A DNA stretch of 64,000 nucleotides, from contig CAZOPF010000015.1 of the NCBI GenBank assembly GCA_964581605.1, forward strand, positions 6,483 to 70,482, written 5' to 3'. The translations under genes and the position numbers were made by a program. The stretch comes from CAADGU01 sp964581605 (GTDB lineage Bacteria; Chloroflexota; Anaerolineae; Promineifilales; Promineifilaceae). Positions 52,539 to 60,338 of this stretch are shown here, piece by piece (the stretch's first letter is position 1; the number at the start of each line of letters is the position of its first letter). Below the pieces are notes generated by a model, which saw nothing but the letters and a program-made list of their open reading frames with translations, was not told the DNA's origin and did no database searches.

Positions 52539-53618
52539 ATGAGATTGCAACCTCTCACCTCCTCCGATGAATGGCAGCAAACCCTTTGCCACTTGCCAAA
52601 CGCCCACGCGCTGCAAAGCTGGACGTGGGCGGAGTTTAAGGCGCGGTGGGGGTGGCAGATGCGGCCGTTGGTGCTGCATGAGCCAGGCAGTGACAAACCG
52701 CTGGCGGCGGCGATGGTCTTGAAACGGCCGTTGCCCCGCACCCCCTATTCCATCCTCTATGTGCCCAAAGGGCCGGCGTTTGATTATGCTCATGAGGCGC
52801 TGCGCAATCTGGTGCTGGCGGAATTGGAGCAGGTGGCGCGGCAGGAACGGGGTATTTTTATCAAGATTGACCCGGATGTGGTCAAAGGTCAAGGGGCAGA
52901 AGAGGAAACGGCCGTGCCTCAGGGTATCGAGTTTATGCAGGATTTACAGGCGCGGGGTTGGCGTTTTGCCGATGAGCAGATTCAATTTCGGAACACGGTG
53001 GAACTGGATTTGACCCAATCGGAAGAGGAATTGCTGGCGGCGATGAAGCCCAAAACACGCTACAACATGGGGCTGGCGGCCCGCAAAGGCATCACCGTCC
53101 GGGCCGGGACGCCGGAGGATTTTCCAGCCCTGGCGGCGATGTACCAGGAGACGGGAGAGCGAGATGGCTTTGGGTTACGGCCGTTGCCCTATTACCTGGA
53201 CATCTGGCAAAGTTTCTACCAATCCGGCATGGGGCAGCCGCTTTTGGCCGAGTATGAAGGGGAGCCGGTGGCGGCCGTTTATCTGGTGAAATCAGGCCAG
53301 AAAGTGATTTACATGTACGGCGCGTCCACCCAAAAAGAGCGTAACCGGATGCCCAACTATTTGTTACAATGGGAGGCCATCCGCTGGGCAAAAGCACAAG
53401 GGTGTACACGATACGATTTCTGGGGCACGCCGGATGAATTTACCGAGAGCGACCGGCTGTGGGGTGTGTGGCGCTTCAAGGCGGGCTTTAATGGCGAAGT
53501 GATACGGCATATCGGCGCCTGGGATTATGTGGTACGGCCGTTTTGGTATTGGGTGTATGGCACGGCCGTGCCCAAATATCTGGATTTTTTGAAAAAAAGA
53601 AGCGATGCTGGGGAGTAA
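52539..53618 (+). CDS. FemAB-like peptidoglycan bridge aminoacyltransferase, copy 2
   Basis: 359 residues, paralogue of the 51417 gene: ALQSWTWAEFKARWGWQMRP, LLAAMKPKTRYNMGLAARKG, IYMYGASTQKERNRMPNYLL, GCTRYDFWGTPDEF. Two different FemAB enzymes in a row usually add successive residues of an interpeptide bridge, so this organism probably has a cross-bridged peptidoglycan (inference). Confidence 0.88.
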   Translation: MRLQPLTSSDEWQQTLCHLPNAHALQSWTWAEFKARWGWQMRPLVLHEPGSDKPLAAAMVLKRPLPRTPYSILYVPKGPAFDYAHEALRNLVLAELEQVARQERGIFIKIDPDVVKGQGAEEETAVPQGIEFMQDLQARGWRFADEQIQFRNTVELDLTQSEEELLAAMKPKTRYNMGLAARKGITVRAGTPEDFPALAAMYQETGERDGFGLRPLPYYLDIWQSFYQSGMGQPLLAEYEGEPVAAVYLVKSGQKVIYMYGASTQKERNRMPNYLLQWEAIRWAKAQGCTRYDFWGTPDEFTESDRLWGVWRFKAGFNGEVIRHIGAWDYVVRPFWYWVYGTAVPKYLDFLKKRSDAGE

Positions 53619-53670
53619 AAGTATGGAATCTGTGCAATCTGTGGATTAGTTTTTTTAGGAGAATAAACGT

Positions 53671-54750
53671 ATGACCAGAACAATTGTCGTCTTGGATGGC
53701 GACCAGACAGGGCAGGAACTATTGGAGGAAGCGCTGCGGGTGCTGGATTCACATGTCACCCGTTTTGATGTGGAGTTTCTCCGTTTTGATCTCAGCCTGG
53801 AAAATCGGCGGGCTACCAACAACCAGGTAGTCTACGACGCCGGTAAGGCCATCCGGCACCATCGCGTCGCCCTCAAAGCGGCCACGATTACCCCGGAAGT
53901 GAAGGGGGATGTGGGCAGCCCCAACCGCATCTTGCGCGAAGAGATGGACGCGGAAGTGATTTTGCGTACCGGGCGACGTATCCCTGGCGTCCGTTCAACT
54001 GCCGGCGTCTATGCGCCCATCAGCGTGGTGCGCATGGCGCGGGATGATGCTTACGGCGCCAAAGAGTGGCGCGAAGGCGAAGATGGGTCACTGGAAGAGA
54101 TGGCCTACCGCACCGAAAAGATCAGCCGCCGCGTCTGCCGGGCGGTGGCCGAATATGCCTTCCAACATGCCCGCGATACCGGCTCCAAAGTGTTTGGCGG
54201 CCCCAAATTCACCGTCAGCCCGGTGTATGAAGGCATGTTTAAGGAAGAGATGGACGCCTGTGCCCATAAGTACCCGGATGTGCGCTACGAACCGCAGTTA
54301 ATTGATGCCACCTTTGCCCTGCTGCTAGCTACCACTGGCGAACCATTGGTCATTCCGGCGCTGAACCGGGACGGCGATTTGCTCTCCGACATGGTGCTGC
54401 AAATGTTTGGCTCTATTGCCGGGTCGGAATCCATGGTCATCTCCATTGGCGAAGATGGGCAGATTGACTGCCTGATGGCGGAAGCGCCACACGGCACAGC
54501 GCCCCGTTTGCAAGGGACGAACCGCGCCAACCCCATGGCCATGATCCTGGCCGGAGCAGGGATGTTGGCGCACATGAAAGAGAAAGAGGCCAAACGCGCC
54601 AGCCGCGCCATTTATGAAGCAACGCTGGAAACGGTGTATGACGGCATACGCACGGCCGACATCGGCGGCACCGCCAACACTGACGAATTCACCAACGAGG
54701 TTATTCGGCGGGTGAAGTCGAAGTTAGAGGTGTGGTCGGCGCTTTCGTAG
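53671..54750 (+). CDS. isocitrate/isopropylmalate dehydrogenase family protein
   Basis: 359 residues, NAD(P)-dependent beta-decarboxylating dehydrogenase. KAATITPEVKGDVGSPNRIL (near the substrate loop), RSTAGVYAPISVVR, and the metal/cofactor block EAPHGTAPRLQGTNRANPMA. The family signature N-x-[YF]-G-D-[IL]-x-S-D appears as NRDGDLLSDM, lacking the aromatic. More like isocitrate than isopropylmalate dehydrogenase (GTAP with later Asn), but no leu or TCA genes are adjacent. AGGAG before ATG. Confidence 0.85.
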   Translation: MTRTIVVLDGDQTGQELLEEALRVLDSHVTRFDVEFLRFDLSLENRRATNNQVVYDAGKAIRHHRVALKAATITPEVKGDVGSPNRILREEMDAEVILRTGRRIPGVRSTAGVYAPISVVRMARDDAYGAKEWREGEDGSLEEMAYRTEKISRRVCRAVAEYAFQHARDTGSKVFGGPKFTVSPVYEGMFKEEMDACAHKYPDVRYEPQLIDATFALLLATTGEPLVIPALNRDGDLLSDMVLQMFGSIAGSESMVISIGEDGQIDCLMAEAPHGTAPRLQGTNRANPMAMILAGAGMLAHMKEKEAKRASRAIYEATLETVYDGIRTADIGGTANTDEFTNEVIRRVKSKLEVWSALS

Positions 54751-54751
54751 A

Positions 54752-54800
54752 AAAAGTGAGTAGTGAGCGGTCACTGCCTATTGCTTACGGTTCACTTATC
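54752..54800. repeat. GTGAGTAGTGAGCGGTCACT intergenic repeat
   Basis: GTGAGTAGTGAGCGG followed by TCACTGCC...GGTTCACT: a degenerate inverted repeat in the hydrolase leader, before the AAGGAGG site at 54801-54807. Confidence 0.5.
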
Positions 54801-54812
54801 CAAGGAGGGATC

Positions 54813-55598
54813 ATGCTGGAACTAATTACCCGCCAACCGGAGACCCTACAATACCAGGCGCCGCTGCTGTTTGTGCATGGGGCGTGGCATGGGGCGTGGT
54901 GTTGGGATGAATTTTTCTTGCCCTATTTTGCCGAAAAGGGGTGGGCGGCCCATGCGCTGAGTTTGCGTGGGCATGGCAACAGCCCTGGCCGGGAAAAGAT
55001 GCGCTGGCATTCGGTGAAGGGGTATGTGGCCGATGTGGCGGAGATTGCCCAGATGTTACCAACCTGGCCGGTGGTGATTGGGCACTCAATGGGGGGATTG
55101 GTGGTACAGAAGTATTTGGAGACGTACCATGCGCCAGCCGGGGTGCTGCTGGCGGCCGTACCGCCGCGTGGGGTCATTGGTACGACAGTGCGGTTGGGCC
55201 GCCATCACCCCGGTGTGTTACTCAAAACAAACCTGACGTTGAGTATGTGGCCGGTGATTGGCACACAGGCGTTGGCGCGGGAAATGTTTTTTAGTGAGGA
55301 GATGCCGGAGGGGGAAGTGGCGCGGCATTACGGCCGACTGCACAATGAATCCTTTCGCGCTTTCAATGACATGCTCTGGCTGAACCTGCCCAAACCAAAA
55401 CGAGTGAAAACACCGCTGCTGGTACTTGGTGGCTCAAAAGATACTGTTTTTACGGTGGATGAGGTGAAAAGCACCGCCGCCGCTTATAACACCGAAGTCG
55501 TCTTTTTTGATATGGCGCATGACATGATGCTGGAAGCGGGCTGGCAGGCCGTGGCCGATCATATCATGGGGTGGCTGCGCCTGCGGGAGGTTTCGTAA
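54813..55598 (+). CDS. alpha/beta hydrolase
   Basis: About 261 residues. LLFVHGAWHGAWCWDEFFLP (oxyanion region), nucleophile Ser in VVIGHSMGGLVVQ, Asp in LVLGGSKDTVFT and His in DMAHDMMLEAGW make a complete catalytic triad. Family 6/12 type esterase or lipase-like; substrate unknown. Strong AAGGAGG before ATG 54813 fixes the start. Confidence 0.88.
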   Translation: MLELITRQPETLQYQAPLLFVHGAWHGAWCWDEFFLPYFAEKGWAAHALSLRGHGNSPGREKMRWHSVKGYVADVAEIAQMLPTWPVVIGHSMGGLVVQKYLETYHAPAGVLLAAVPPRGVIGTTVRLGRHHPGVLLKTNLTLSMWPVIGTQALAREMFFSEEMPEGEVARHYGRLHNESFRAFNDMLWLNLPKPKRVKTPLLVLGGSKDTVFTVDEVKSTAAAYNTEVVFFDMAHDMMLEAGWQAVADHIMGWLRLREVS

Positions 55599-55666
55599 TG
55601 CGTAACCTGTGGCTCGTTATCCGTAAACTAACCTCGGATAACCGATTATGGCTCACGGATAACGGG
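55598..55666. repeat. GTTATCCG/CGGATAAC repeat
   Basis: CGTAACCTGTGGCTCGTTATCCGTAAACTAACC is mirrored by CGGATAACCGATTATGGCTCACGGATAACGGGTTAC. Long hairpin between convergent genes, potentially terminating both. Confidence 0.8.
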
Positions 55667-56908
55667 TTACAGGGAGGCCGGCCGAATGGTGACCAGGGTG
55701 ATTTCCGGGGGGCAGAGGAAGCGGACGCGGGGGGCGCTGAGACCTTCCAGGCCCACGCCACGCGAGACGTAGAGATGGGTACGGCCGTGACGATATAACC
55801 CCATCACAAACCGCCGCCCCAACTGGGAACTGGTGAGCAAGGGGCCAATGAGCGGCAGGCGCACCTGCCCGCCATGTGTATGCCCACACAGGTAAAGGTC
55901 AATGTCGTGCTGCACCGCCTGGGGCGCCAGTTCTGGTGAATGGTAAAGTAAAATTTGTGGGGAATTTTCGGGGGCGCGGGCCATTAGTTGGTTTAACCGG
56001 GCTTCGTCGGTGGGGATGTGGTGAGTGCAGTCAAGGCCAATGAGGGTGAGGGTACGGCCGTGACCCACATCGGCCAACACACATTCCTGCCGCAACAATT
56101 GCACCGGCAAGTCATCAAAAATCGGGACCACCTGCTCGCGGAGATCAACTGTGGGGCTGCCTAACGTGGCATAAACGCCATAGGGCGCTTTGAGGCGGCG
56201 TAGGAGCTGCCACACCTGTCGGTGGGTTTCTGGATCACGATTGTAGGAAAGGTTGACAAAATCTCCAGTAATCACAATGAGATCAGGTTTGGCCTTTTTT
56301 GCCAGTTCTAACACCTGTTCCTCACGCATTGTCAATCGCTCGACATGGAGATCCGAAATGTGTAGCAGGCGTATGGGGGGGCTGCCAGGTTTTAGCCTGT
56401 CGGAAAACATAATGAACTCGGTTAATTTAAGGCGGAATGGTTCAATTTCCGTCCCCCAGATCAAGGCAGCCAATCCCAGCAACTGCGCCACCAAAAACAG
56501 GCCAAGCCCCCACTGAATGCCTGACCAACGGCCGATGAGCGCGGCAACGGCCGTTGCTGCCAGCCGGGGAAGCGCCAATACAACAAACTGTGCCTGCCAG
56601 GGGCCAAAGGAAAGTCCACGCCGGGGCAAAGAGCGCAACAACATCATATCGGCCGCCATGATCAAGCCTGAAAGTACCGTCACCACACGCACCGAACTCC
56701 GGTCGCCAGAAAGTACACCCCATAACAATCCAACAAGGCCCGTAAAAGCCAACCAAACCAACAACAGCGCCCAATCAGGCCAATATGCTGGTTGGTGGAA
56801 AAATAGCATGATCTTGTGCAAATGCCCTTCGGCCAGAATGTCAATTGCCGGGTCTTCTATCGTGAGGGGTTCTGCCAATTGTTCATTGAGCAATGTCGTA
56901 TCCTGCAC
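55667..56908 (-). CDS. membrane metallophosphoesterase with altered active site
   Basis: 413 residues. Four or five N-terminal membrane helices (to about 165), then a calcineurin-like phosphoesterase domain: LLHISDLHVER, LIVITGDFVNL, ILLYHSPELAPQAV, DLYLCGHTHGGQV. The expected G-N-H-[DE] block is replaced by TLGSPTVDLRE, removing its metal/catalytic Asn and His. Family members hydrolyse UDP-diacylglucosamine or other phosphoesters; this one may be inactive or altered. Confidence 0.87.
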   Translation of the reverse strand: MQDTTLLNEQLAEPLTIEDPAIDILAEGHLHKIMLFFHQPAYWPDWALLLVWLAFTGLVGLLWGVLSGDRSSVRVVTVLSGLIMAADMMLLRSLPRRGLSFGPWQAQFVVLALPRLAATAVAALIGRWSGIQWGLGLFLVAQLLGLAALIWGTEIEPFRLKLTEFIMFSDRLKPGSPPIRLLHISDLHVERLTMREEQVLELAKKAKPDLIVITGDFVNLSYNRDPETHRQVWQLLRRLKAPYGVYATLGSPTVDLREQVVPIFDDLPVQLLRQECVLADVGHGRTLTLIGLDCTHHIPTDEARLNQLMARAPENSPQILLYHSPELAPQAVQHDIDLYLCGHTHGGQVRLPLIGPLLTSSQLGRRFVMGLYRHGRTHLYVSRGVGLEGLSAPRVRFLCPPEITLVTIRPASL

Positions 56909-57083
56909 CTGTTTACTCCTGTTTTACACCTCGTTGGAACAGCCATGATCATGCGCCACCATCCTTACCAACGTGCTTAAACCATCGGTAATCCACGAGG
57001 ACGGCCGTTACATGAAACAGTAATTGAGTTCCGTTTCGGAACTGACACTTTCTGCATCTTCCAATGCCTCCATTGGGGCGTGA
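56909..57083. other. intergenic region between phosphoesterase and ksgA
   Basis: No gene. Two short hairpins, TTCCGTTTCGGAA (57029) and CCAATGCCTCCATTGG (57060), lie on the 3' side of ksgA and may terminate it. Confidence 0.4.
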
Positions 57084-57908
57084 TTACGCGATTGTTGTTA
57101 TTTTTGGAAAGGATTGATACAGGGTTAGCCATTCGGCCAGGGTCAGGGTTTCGGCCCGCCGACGGCCGTCCACCCCCACCGCTGCCAGCCATCGCCCTAT
57201 TTCCTCTTTATCCAGCCCCAACTGGCGTAAATTGTTTTGAAGTTGCTTCCGTTTCTGGCTGAAACCAGCGCGCACGATGCGGAAAAAGGGTTCTTCTTCG
57301 GCCAGGGGCAACGGCTGTGCCTCCGCCAACTCCATGCGCACCACCGCCGAATCCACATCTGGGCGGGGCCAAAACGCGCCCGCTTTGATGGTGGTGAGGG
57401 TTTGCACACGACCGTAAAACTGCACACTAACGGCCAAAAGCGACATGTGGGGTGGCACGGCCGTGAGCCGCTCTGCTACCTCCTTTTGTACGGTTAACAC
57501 CATGACCTCCGGTTTGTGCGCTGCCGCCAGTAAATGGCGCAAGATGGCTCCGGTGACGTAATAGGGCACATTGGCCACCACTTTGTACGGCCGTGTAAAC
57601 AATACACCCGGTTCTTGTGCCAAAATATCCCCGTGAATGATTTCCACATTCGCCAATCCAGTCAATTCGTGGTGCAAAATGGGCAAGAAGCGGTCATCCA
57701 GTTCCACCGCCACCACGCGCCGCGCCCGCTGCCCTAACAACCGCGTCAACGCCCCCAGCCCCGGCCCAATCTCCAATACTTCATCTGCTGCCCTCACCGC
57801 CGCCGCATCCACAATCCGCGCCAATACATTCTCATCAAACAAGAAGTTCTGCCCCAGGCTTTTTTTGGGTTCCAGTTGGTAGTGCTCGAGTAGTTGTTTG
57901 GGGTGCAT
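57084..57908 (-). CDS. rsmA: 16S rRNA (adenine(1518)-N6/adenine(1519)-N6)-dimethyltransferase
   Basis: KsgA/RsmA, 274 residues, dimethylates two adjacent adenines in helix 45 of 16S rRNA. KKSLGQNFLFDENVLARIVD, DEVLEIGPGLGALTRLL (SAM motif), VVANVPYYVTGAILRHL (catalytic NxPY) and FWPRPDVDSAVVRME. Downstream of the YabE-like gene, as in Bacillus, but without rnmV between. Confidence 0.96.
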   Translation of the reverse strand: MHPKQLLEHYQLEPKKSLGQNFLFDENVLARIVDAAAVRAADEVLEIGPGLGALTRLLGQRARRVVAVELDDRFLPILHHELTGLANVEIIHGDILAQEPGVLFTRPYKVVANVPYYVTGAILRHLLAAAHKPEVMVLTVQKEVAERLTAVPPHMSLLAVSVQFYGRVQTLTTIKAGAFWPRPDVDSAVVRMELAEAQPLPLAEEEPFFRIVRAGFSQKRKQLQNNLRQLGLDKEEIGRWLAAVGVDGRRRAETLTLAEWLTLYQSFPKITTIA

Positions 57909-57971
57909 GATGTGAGTGATCGGGTGATTTGGTGATTTGGTGCTCAGGTGAGCAGGTGGTCAGGTGAGCTA
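57909..57971. repeat. GGTGATTT/CAGGTGAG tandem repeat
   Basis: GTGATTTGGTGATTTGGTG and CAGGTGAGCAGGTGGTCAGGTGAG, mainly direct copies with little inverted half. Confidence 0.6.
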
Positions 57972-59381
57972 TGGTAATTCTTCTGGTAACAGGAAGTTAA
58001 TATCTTCCAGGGGTGGAATAGGGGTCAGGTAATATACGTCCACGTATCCTGACCAGGGAATGTAAGCATCTTCGGCGTAACCCAGGTCAATCCAACGGCC
58101 GTGAACACCGCCACCCGTATCCCCGGCATACCCCACGCCATAACCGGGCACGTAGACCCAGGTGCGCCAGGGTATAATGGCCCGGTCTACGGCTACCACC
58201 CCTTTTTGGGCAGGCAGGCCGCTGGCGGTAATGCCATAATCGGGCGCTTCCAATGGCTTGCCAGAACTGCCAGCATGATAAGAGGTAACCCGCATCTTGA
58301 CCACCCGCCAGTATTCCACCGCGCCATCCGGCGTGTTCAAAATGCGCGGCACGATTTTGGTGCCATACCCCACCACTTCCGTCACCGGCTCTTTGGCTGT
58401 CCATTCGCCGTCTACCGTTTCGCTCACGGCCGTGCCATTTTCATAGCGCACCCGGATACGCTGGCGCATGATGCCTGGCACACCAGGGCTGATGATTTGG
58501 CGGGTGTCAATTTCCAGCCGTTCATCAGCCTGATAGATGGTCTGATAAGCAATCGGCTGATCGGCCAGGCGGAAATCTTCAGTCACACGCACTACGGCAA
58601 TGACGGTATCGGGCGACAACGGCGTTTCCGGGCCGGGCCGGGTGTAATCGTTGCCAACCAGGGTGATGCCCATGTCTGCCAGCACATCCAGCGCGTTGGG
58701 GTGGGCGGTACGGGTGGTGATAGTACGGCCGTCCACCAGAATGGTCACGTTAAACGCCCGGCGCATGGTAATGGTCAGGTTGTCATGGAGTGGCGCTTCT
58801 GGTGGCGGGTCTGTGCTATCCAACGGTTGCAGGATAATACCGGCTTGCTGTACGGCCGTACCCACTGTCGCGGCATTGGTGCGGATTGTTTGCCGCTGAC
58901 GGCCGTCCAGAATGGTGATGGTAAAAAATTTGCCAATTTCCAGGGTGGCTGGCAACGGCCGTGAGGTCAAAGCATCGGCCGTCACCCCCACGCCATCTGC
59001 AAAAACGGGGACGCCGACTGGCAACGTCAGGCCAATTTCAGCCAGAAAAGCGGCCAGATTGGGCTGCTGGCTGAAATAGGTGTGGCGGCCGTCGGCTGTA
59101 TGCACGGTCACAGCACGGGCACGGTGAATAGTAATGCGAGCGACAGGTGGGGCGTTCAGAGGGGGGTATACAGTATCTTCCGGCCGTAACGCTATCCCGG
59201 CAGCGGCCAGCACATCAGCTACCGTGCGGTAACGGCCAGAAACCTCGGTTATCGGCTGCTCACCATCCCATACCACATACTCCTCTTGCGCCAGCAAATA
59301 TCCAGCGGCCGCCAGACTGACCACGCCCAAAAACAAAAAGAGAAAAACCAGGATAGTGGATGTGCGAAAATGGGTACGCAT
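57969..59381 (-). CDS. YabE/RpfB-like wall protein: DUF348 repeats, G5 and 3D domains
   Basis: 470 residues. Signal anchor (STILVFLFLFLGVVSLAAAG), three DUF348 ubiquitin-like repeats (about 40-270; VADVLAAAGIALRPEDTVYP, DVLADMGITLVGNDYTRPG), a G5 domain (about 280-350, ending EWTAKEPVTEVVGYG) and a C-terminal 3D domain (MRVTSYHAGSSGKPL, DRAIIPWRTWVYVPGYGVGY, DTGGGVHGRWIDLGY with the Asp triad). The 3D fold is shared with lytic transglycosylase MltA. Probably a peptidoglycan hydrolase outside the membrane. Confidence 0.9.
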   Translation of the reverse strand: MRTHFRTSTILVFLFLFLGVVSLAAAGYLLAQEEYVVWDGEQPITEVSGRYRTVADVLAAAGIALRPEDTVYPPLNAPPVARITIHRARAVTVHTADGRHTYFSQQPNLAAFLAEIGLTLPVGVPVFADGVGVTADALTSRPLPATLEIGKFFTITILDGRQRQTIRTNAATVGTAVQQAGIILQPLDSTDPPPEAPLHDNLTITMRRAFNVTILVDGRTITTRTAHPNALDVLADMGITLVGNDYTRPGPETPLSPDTVIAVVRVTEDFRLADQPIAYQTIYQADERLEIDTRQIISPGVPGIMRQRIRVRYENGTAVSETVDGEWTAKEPVTEVVGYGTKIVPRILNTPDGAVEYWRVVKMRVTSYHAGSSGKPLEAPDYGITASGLPAQKGVVAVDRAIIPWRTWVYVPGYGVGYAGDTGGGVHGRWIDLGYAEDAYIPWSGYVDVYYLTPIPPLEDINFLLPEELP

Positions 59382-59388
59382 AAAAAAA

Positions 59389-59466
59389 GGAGACTAGAGA
59401 TTGGAGATTAGAGATTTTAAACCTGACGCAATCTCCAATCTCCTGATCTCCAATCTCCCGATCTAT
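59389..59466. repeat. GAGATTGGAGATTAGAGATT/CAATCTCC repeat
   Basis: GGAGACTAGAGATTGGAGATTAGAGATT is mirrored by GCAATCTCCAATCTCCTGATCTCCAATCTCC. Located just after the SRP RNA gene on the same strand, so it may serve as its terminator. Confidence 0.85.
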
Positions 59467-59479
59467 CCATGGAACCGAT

Positions 59480-59588
59480 GACCACCAGGTTATCCTGGGC
59501 GCCCGAAAGAAACGCCTTAGTGCTGCTTCTTTCCAGACCTGACACGGTTCGGCGGCTTTCGCCGCCAGGGACCCAGTGTTCACCGGTC
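59480..59588 (-). ncRNA. ffs: signal recognition particle RNA, small bacterial type
   Basis: On the minus strand the segment reads GTCAGGTCTGGAAAGAAGCA followed by GCACTAAGGCG, the conserved SRP RNA domain with the GGAA-type tetraloop and asymmetric loop that binds Ffh. The flanks pair into a long rod (GACC at 59588 with GGTC at 59480; CTGGG with CCCAG). Ends are approximate, estimated from pairing. An additional small stem, GGCGGCGAAAGCCGCC, is inserted in the 5' half. Confidence 0.92.
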
Positions 59589-59620
59589 TCATAAATACAT
59601 CTGTTAACGAAGCGGGCGAA

Positions 59621-59649
59621 ATCGTAACAAAATTCACCCACCCGGTCAA
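59621..59649 (-). promoter_or_regulatory. promoter of the SRP RNA gene
   Basis: TTGACC (59649-59644), 17 bases, TACGAT (59626-59621). Transcription would begin about 26 bases before the first stem, implying 5' trimming or a longer RNA. Confidence 0.6.
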
Positions 59650-59655
59650 ATCTCA

Positions 59656-60006
59656 TCAGTTACGGCCAATGTAGAAGTAATAAAGCGCCAGAAGGCCAGC
59701 CTGCACCAGCAATACCACCATTAGCTTTGCCTGGAAGCTACGCTTGCTGGTTTTGTGCCGAAACACGGCCATACCACCCAATGCCCCTACCGTACCGCCA
59801 ACAAAGGCCAACGCCAATAGCGCATTTTCTGGCACCCGTAGCCGTTCCGATTTGGCAATGAGTTTGTCATAGCCATAGGTAAAAAAAGTGACAATGGTAA
59901 TGCTGATCAGCCAGGCCCACAGCACATCCAGCGAACGAATCAACTGCATCAACGCCAGCGCCCCCACCAGGGCAACAATGCCAGGAATCACAAAATAACG
60001 AAGCAT
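59656..60006 (-). CDS. DUF1294 membrane protein
   Basis: 116 residues with about four membrane helices. The family block YGYDKLIAKSERLRVPENAL followed by GGTVGALGGMAVFRHKTSKR is typical of DUF1294. In other proteins this domain follows a cold-shock domain; here it stands alone. Function unknown. Confidence 0.87.
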   Translation of the reverse strand: MLRYFVIPGIVALVGALALMQLIRSLDVLWAWLISITIVTFFTYGYDKLIAKSERLRVPENALLALAFVGGTVGALGGMAVFRHKTSKRSFQAKLMVVLLVQAGLLALYYFYIGRN

Positions 60007-60017
60007 ATAAACTCACC

Positions 60018-60334
60018 TAATAATAGTGTTTTAGTGTTTTGGTGTTTTGGTGCTCACTAAAACACTCAATCACTAAAACACTCAATCACTAAAACACTCA
60101 ATCACTAANNNNNNNNNNNNNNNNNNNNNNNNNNNNNNNNNNNNNNNNNNNNNNNNNNNNNNNNNNNNNNNNNNNNNNNNNNNNNNNNNNNNNNNNNNNN
60201 NNNNNNNNCAATCACTAAAACACTCAATCACTAAAACACTCAATCACTAAAACACTCAATCACTAAAACACTCAATCACCAAAACACTCAATCACTAAAA
60301 CACTCAATCACTAAAACACTCAATCACTAAAACA
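60018..60334. repeat. 16-bp tandem repeat array interrupted by an assembly gap
   Basis: CACTAAAACACTCAAT is repeated three times before the gap (from 60055) and at least seven times after it (60213-60324), with one T-to-C variant at 60279. The array is preceded by the inverted TTTTAGTGTTTTGGTGTTTTGGTG (60029-60052), so it can fold back on itself. The largest of the intergenic repeat loci here. Confidence 0.95.
60109..60208. other. assembly gap (100 N) inside the tandem array
   Basis: The repeat continues on both sides, so the missing sequence is probably more of the same unit. Confidence 0.99.
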
Positions 60335-60338
60335 CTTC

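Noticed and set aside
59260..59649. Open frame across the SRP RNA region
   Set aside because: It overlaps the SRP RNA and the YabE-like gene start, and its protein sequence shows no family features.
60055..60324. Possible CRISPR array
   Set aside because: The 16-base units follow each other directly without spacers, and no cas genes are near.
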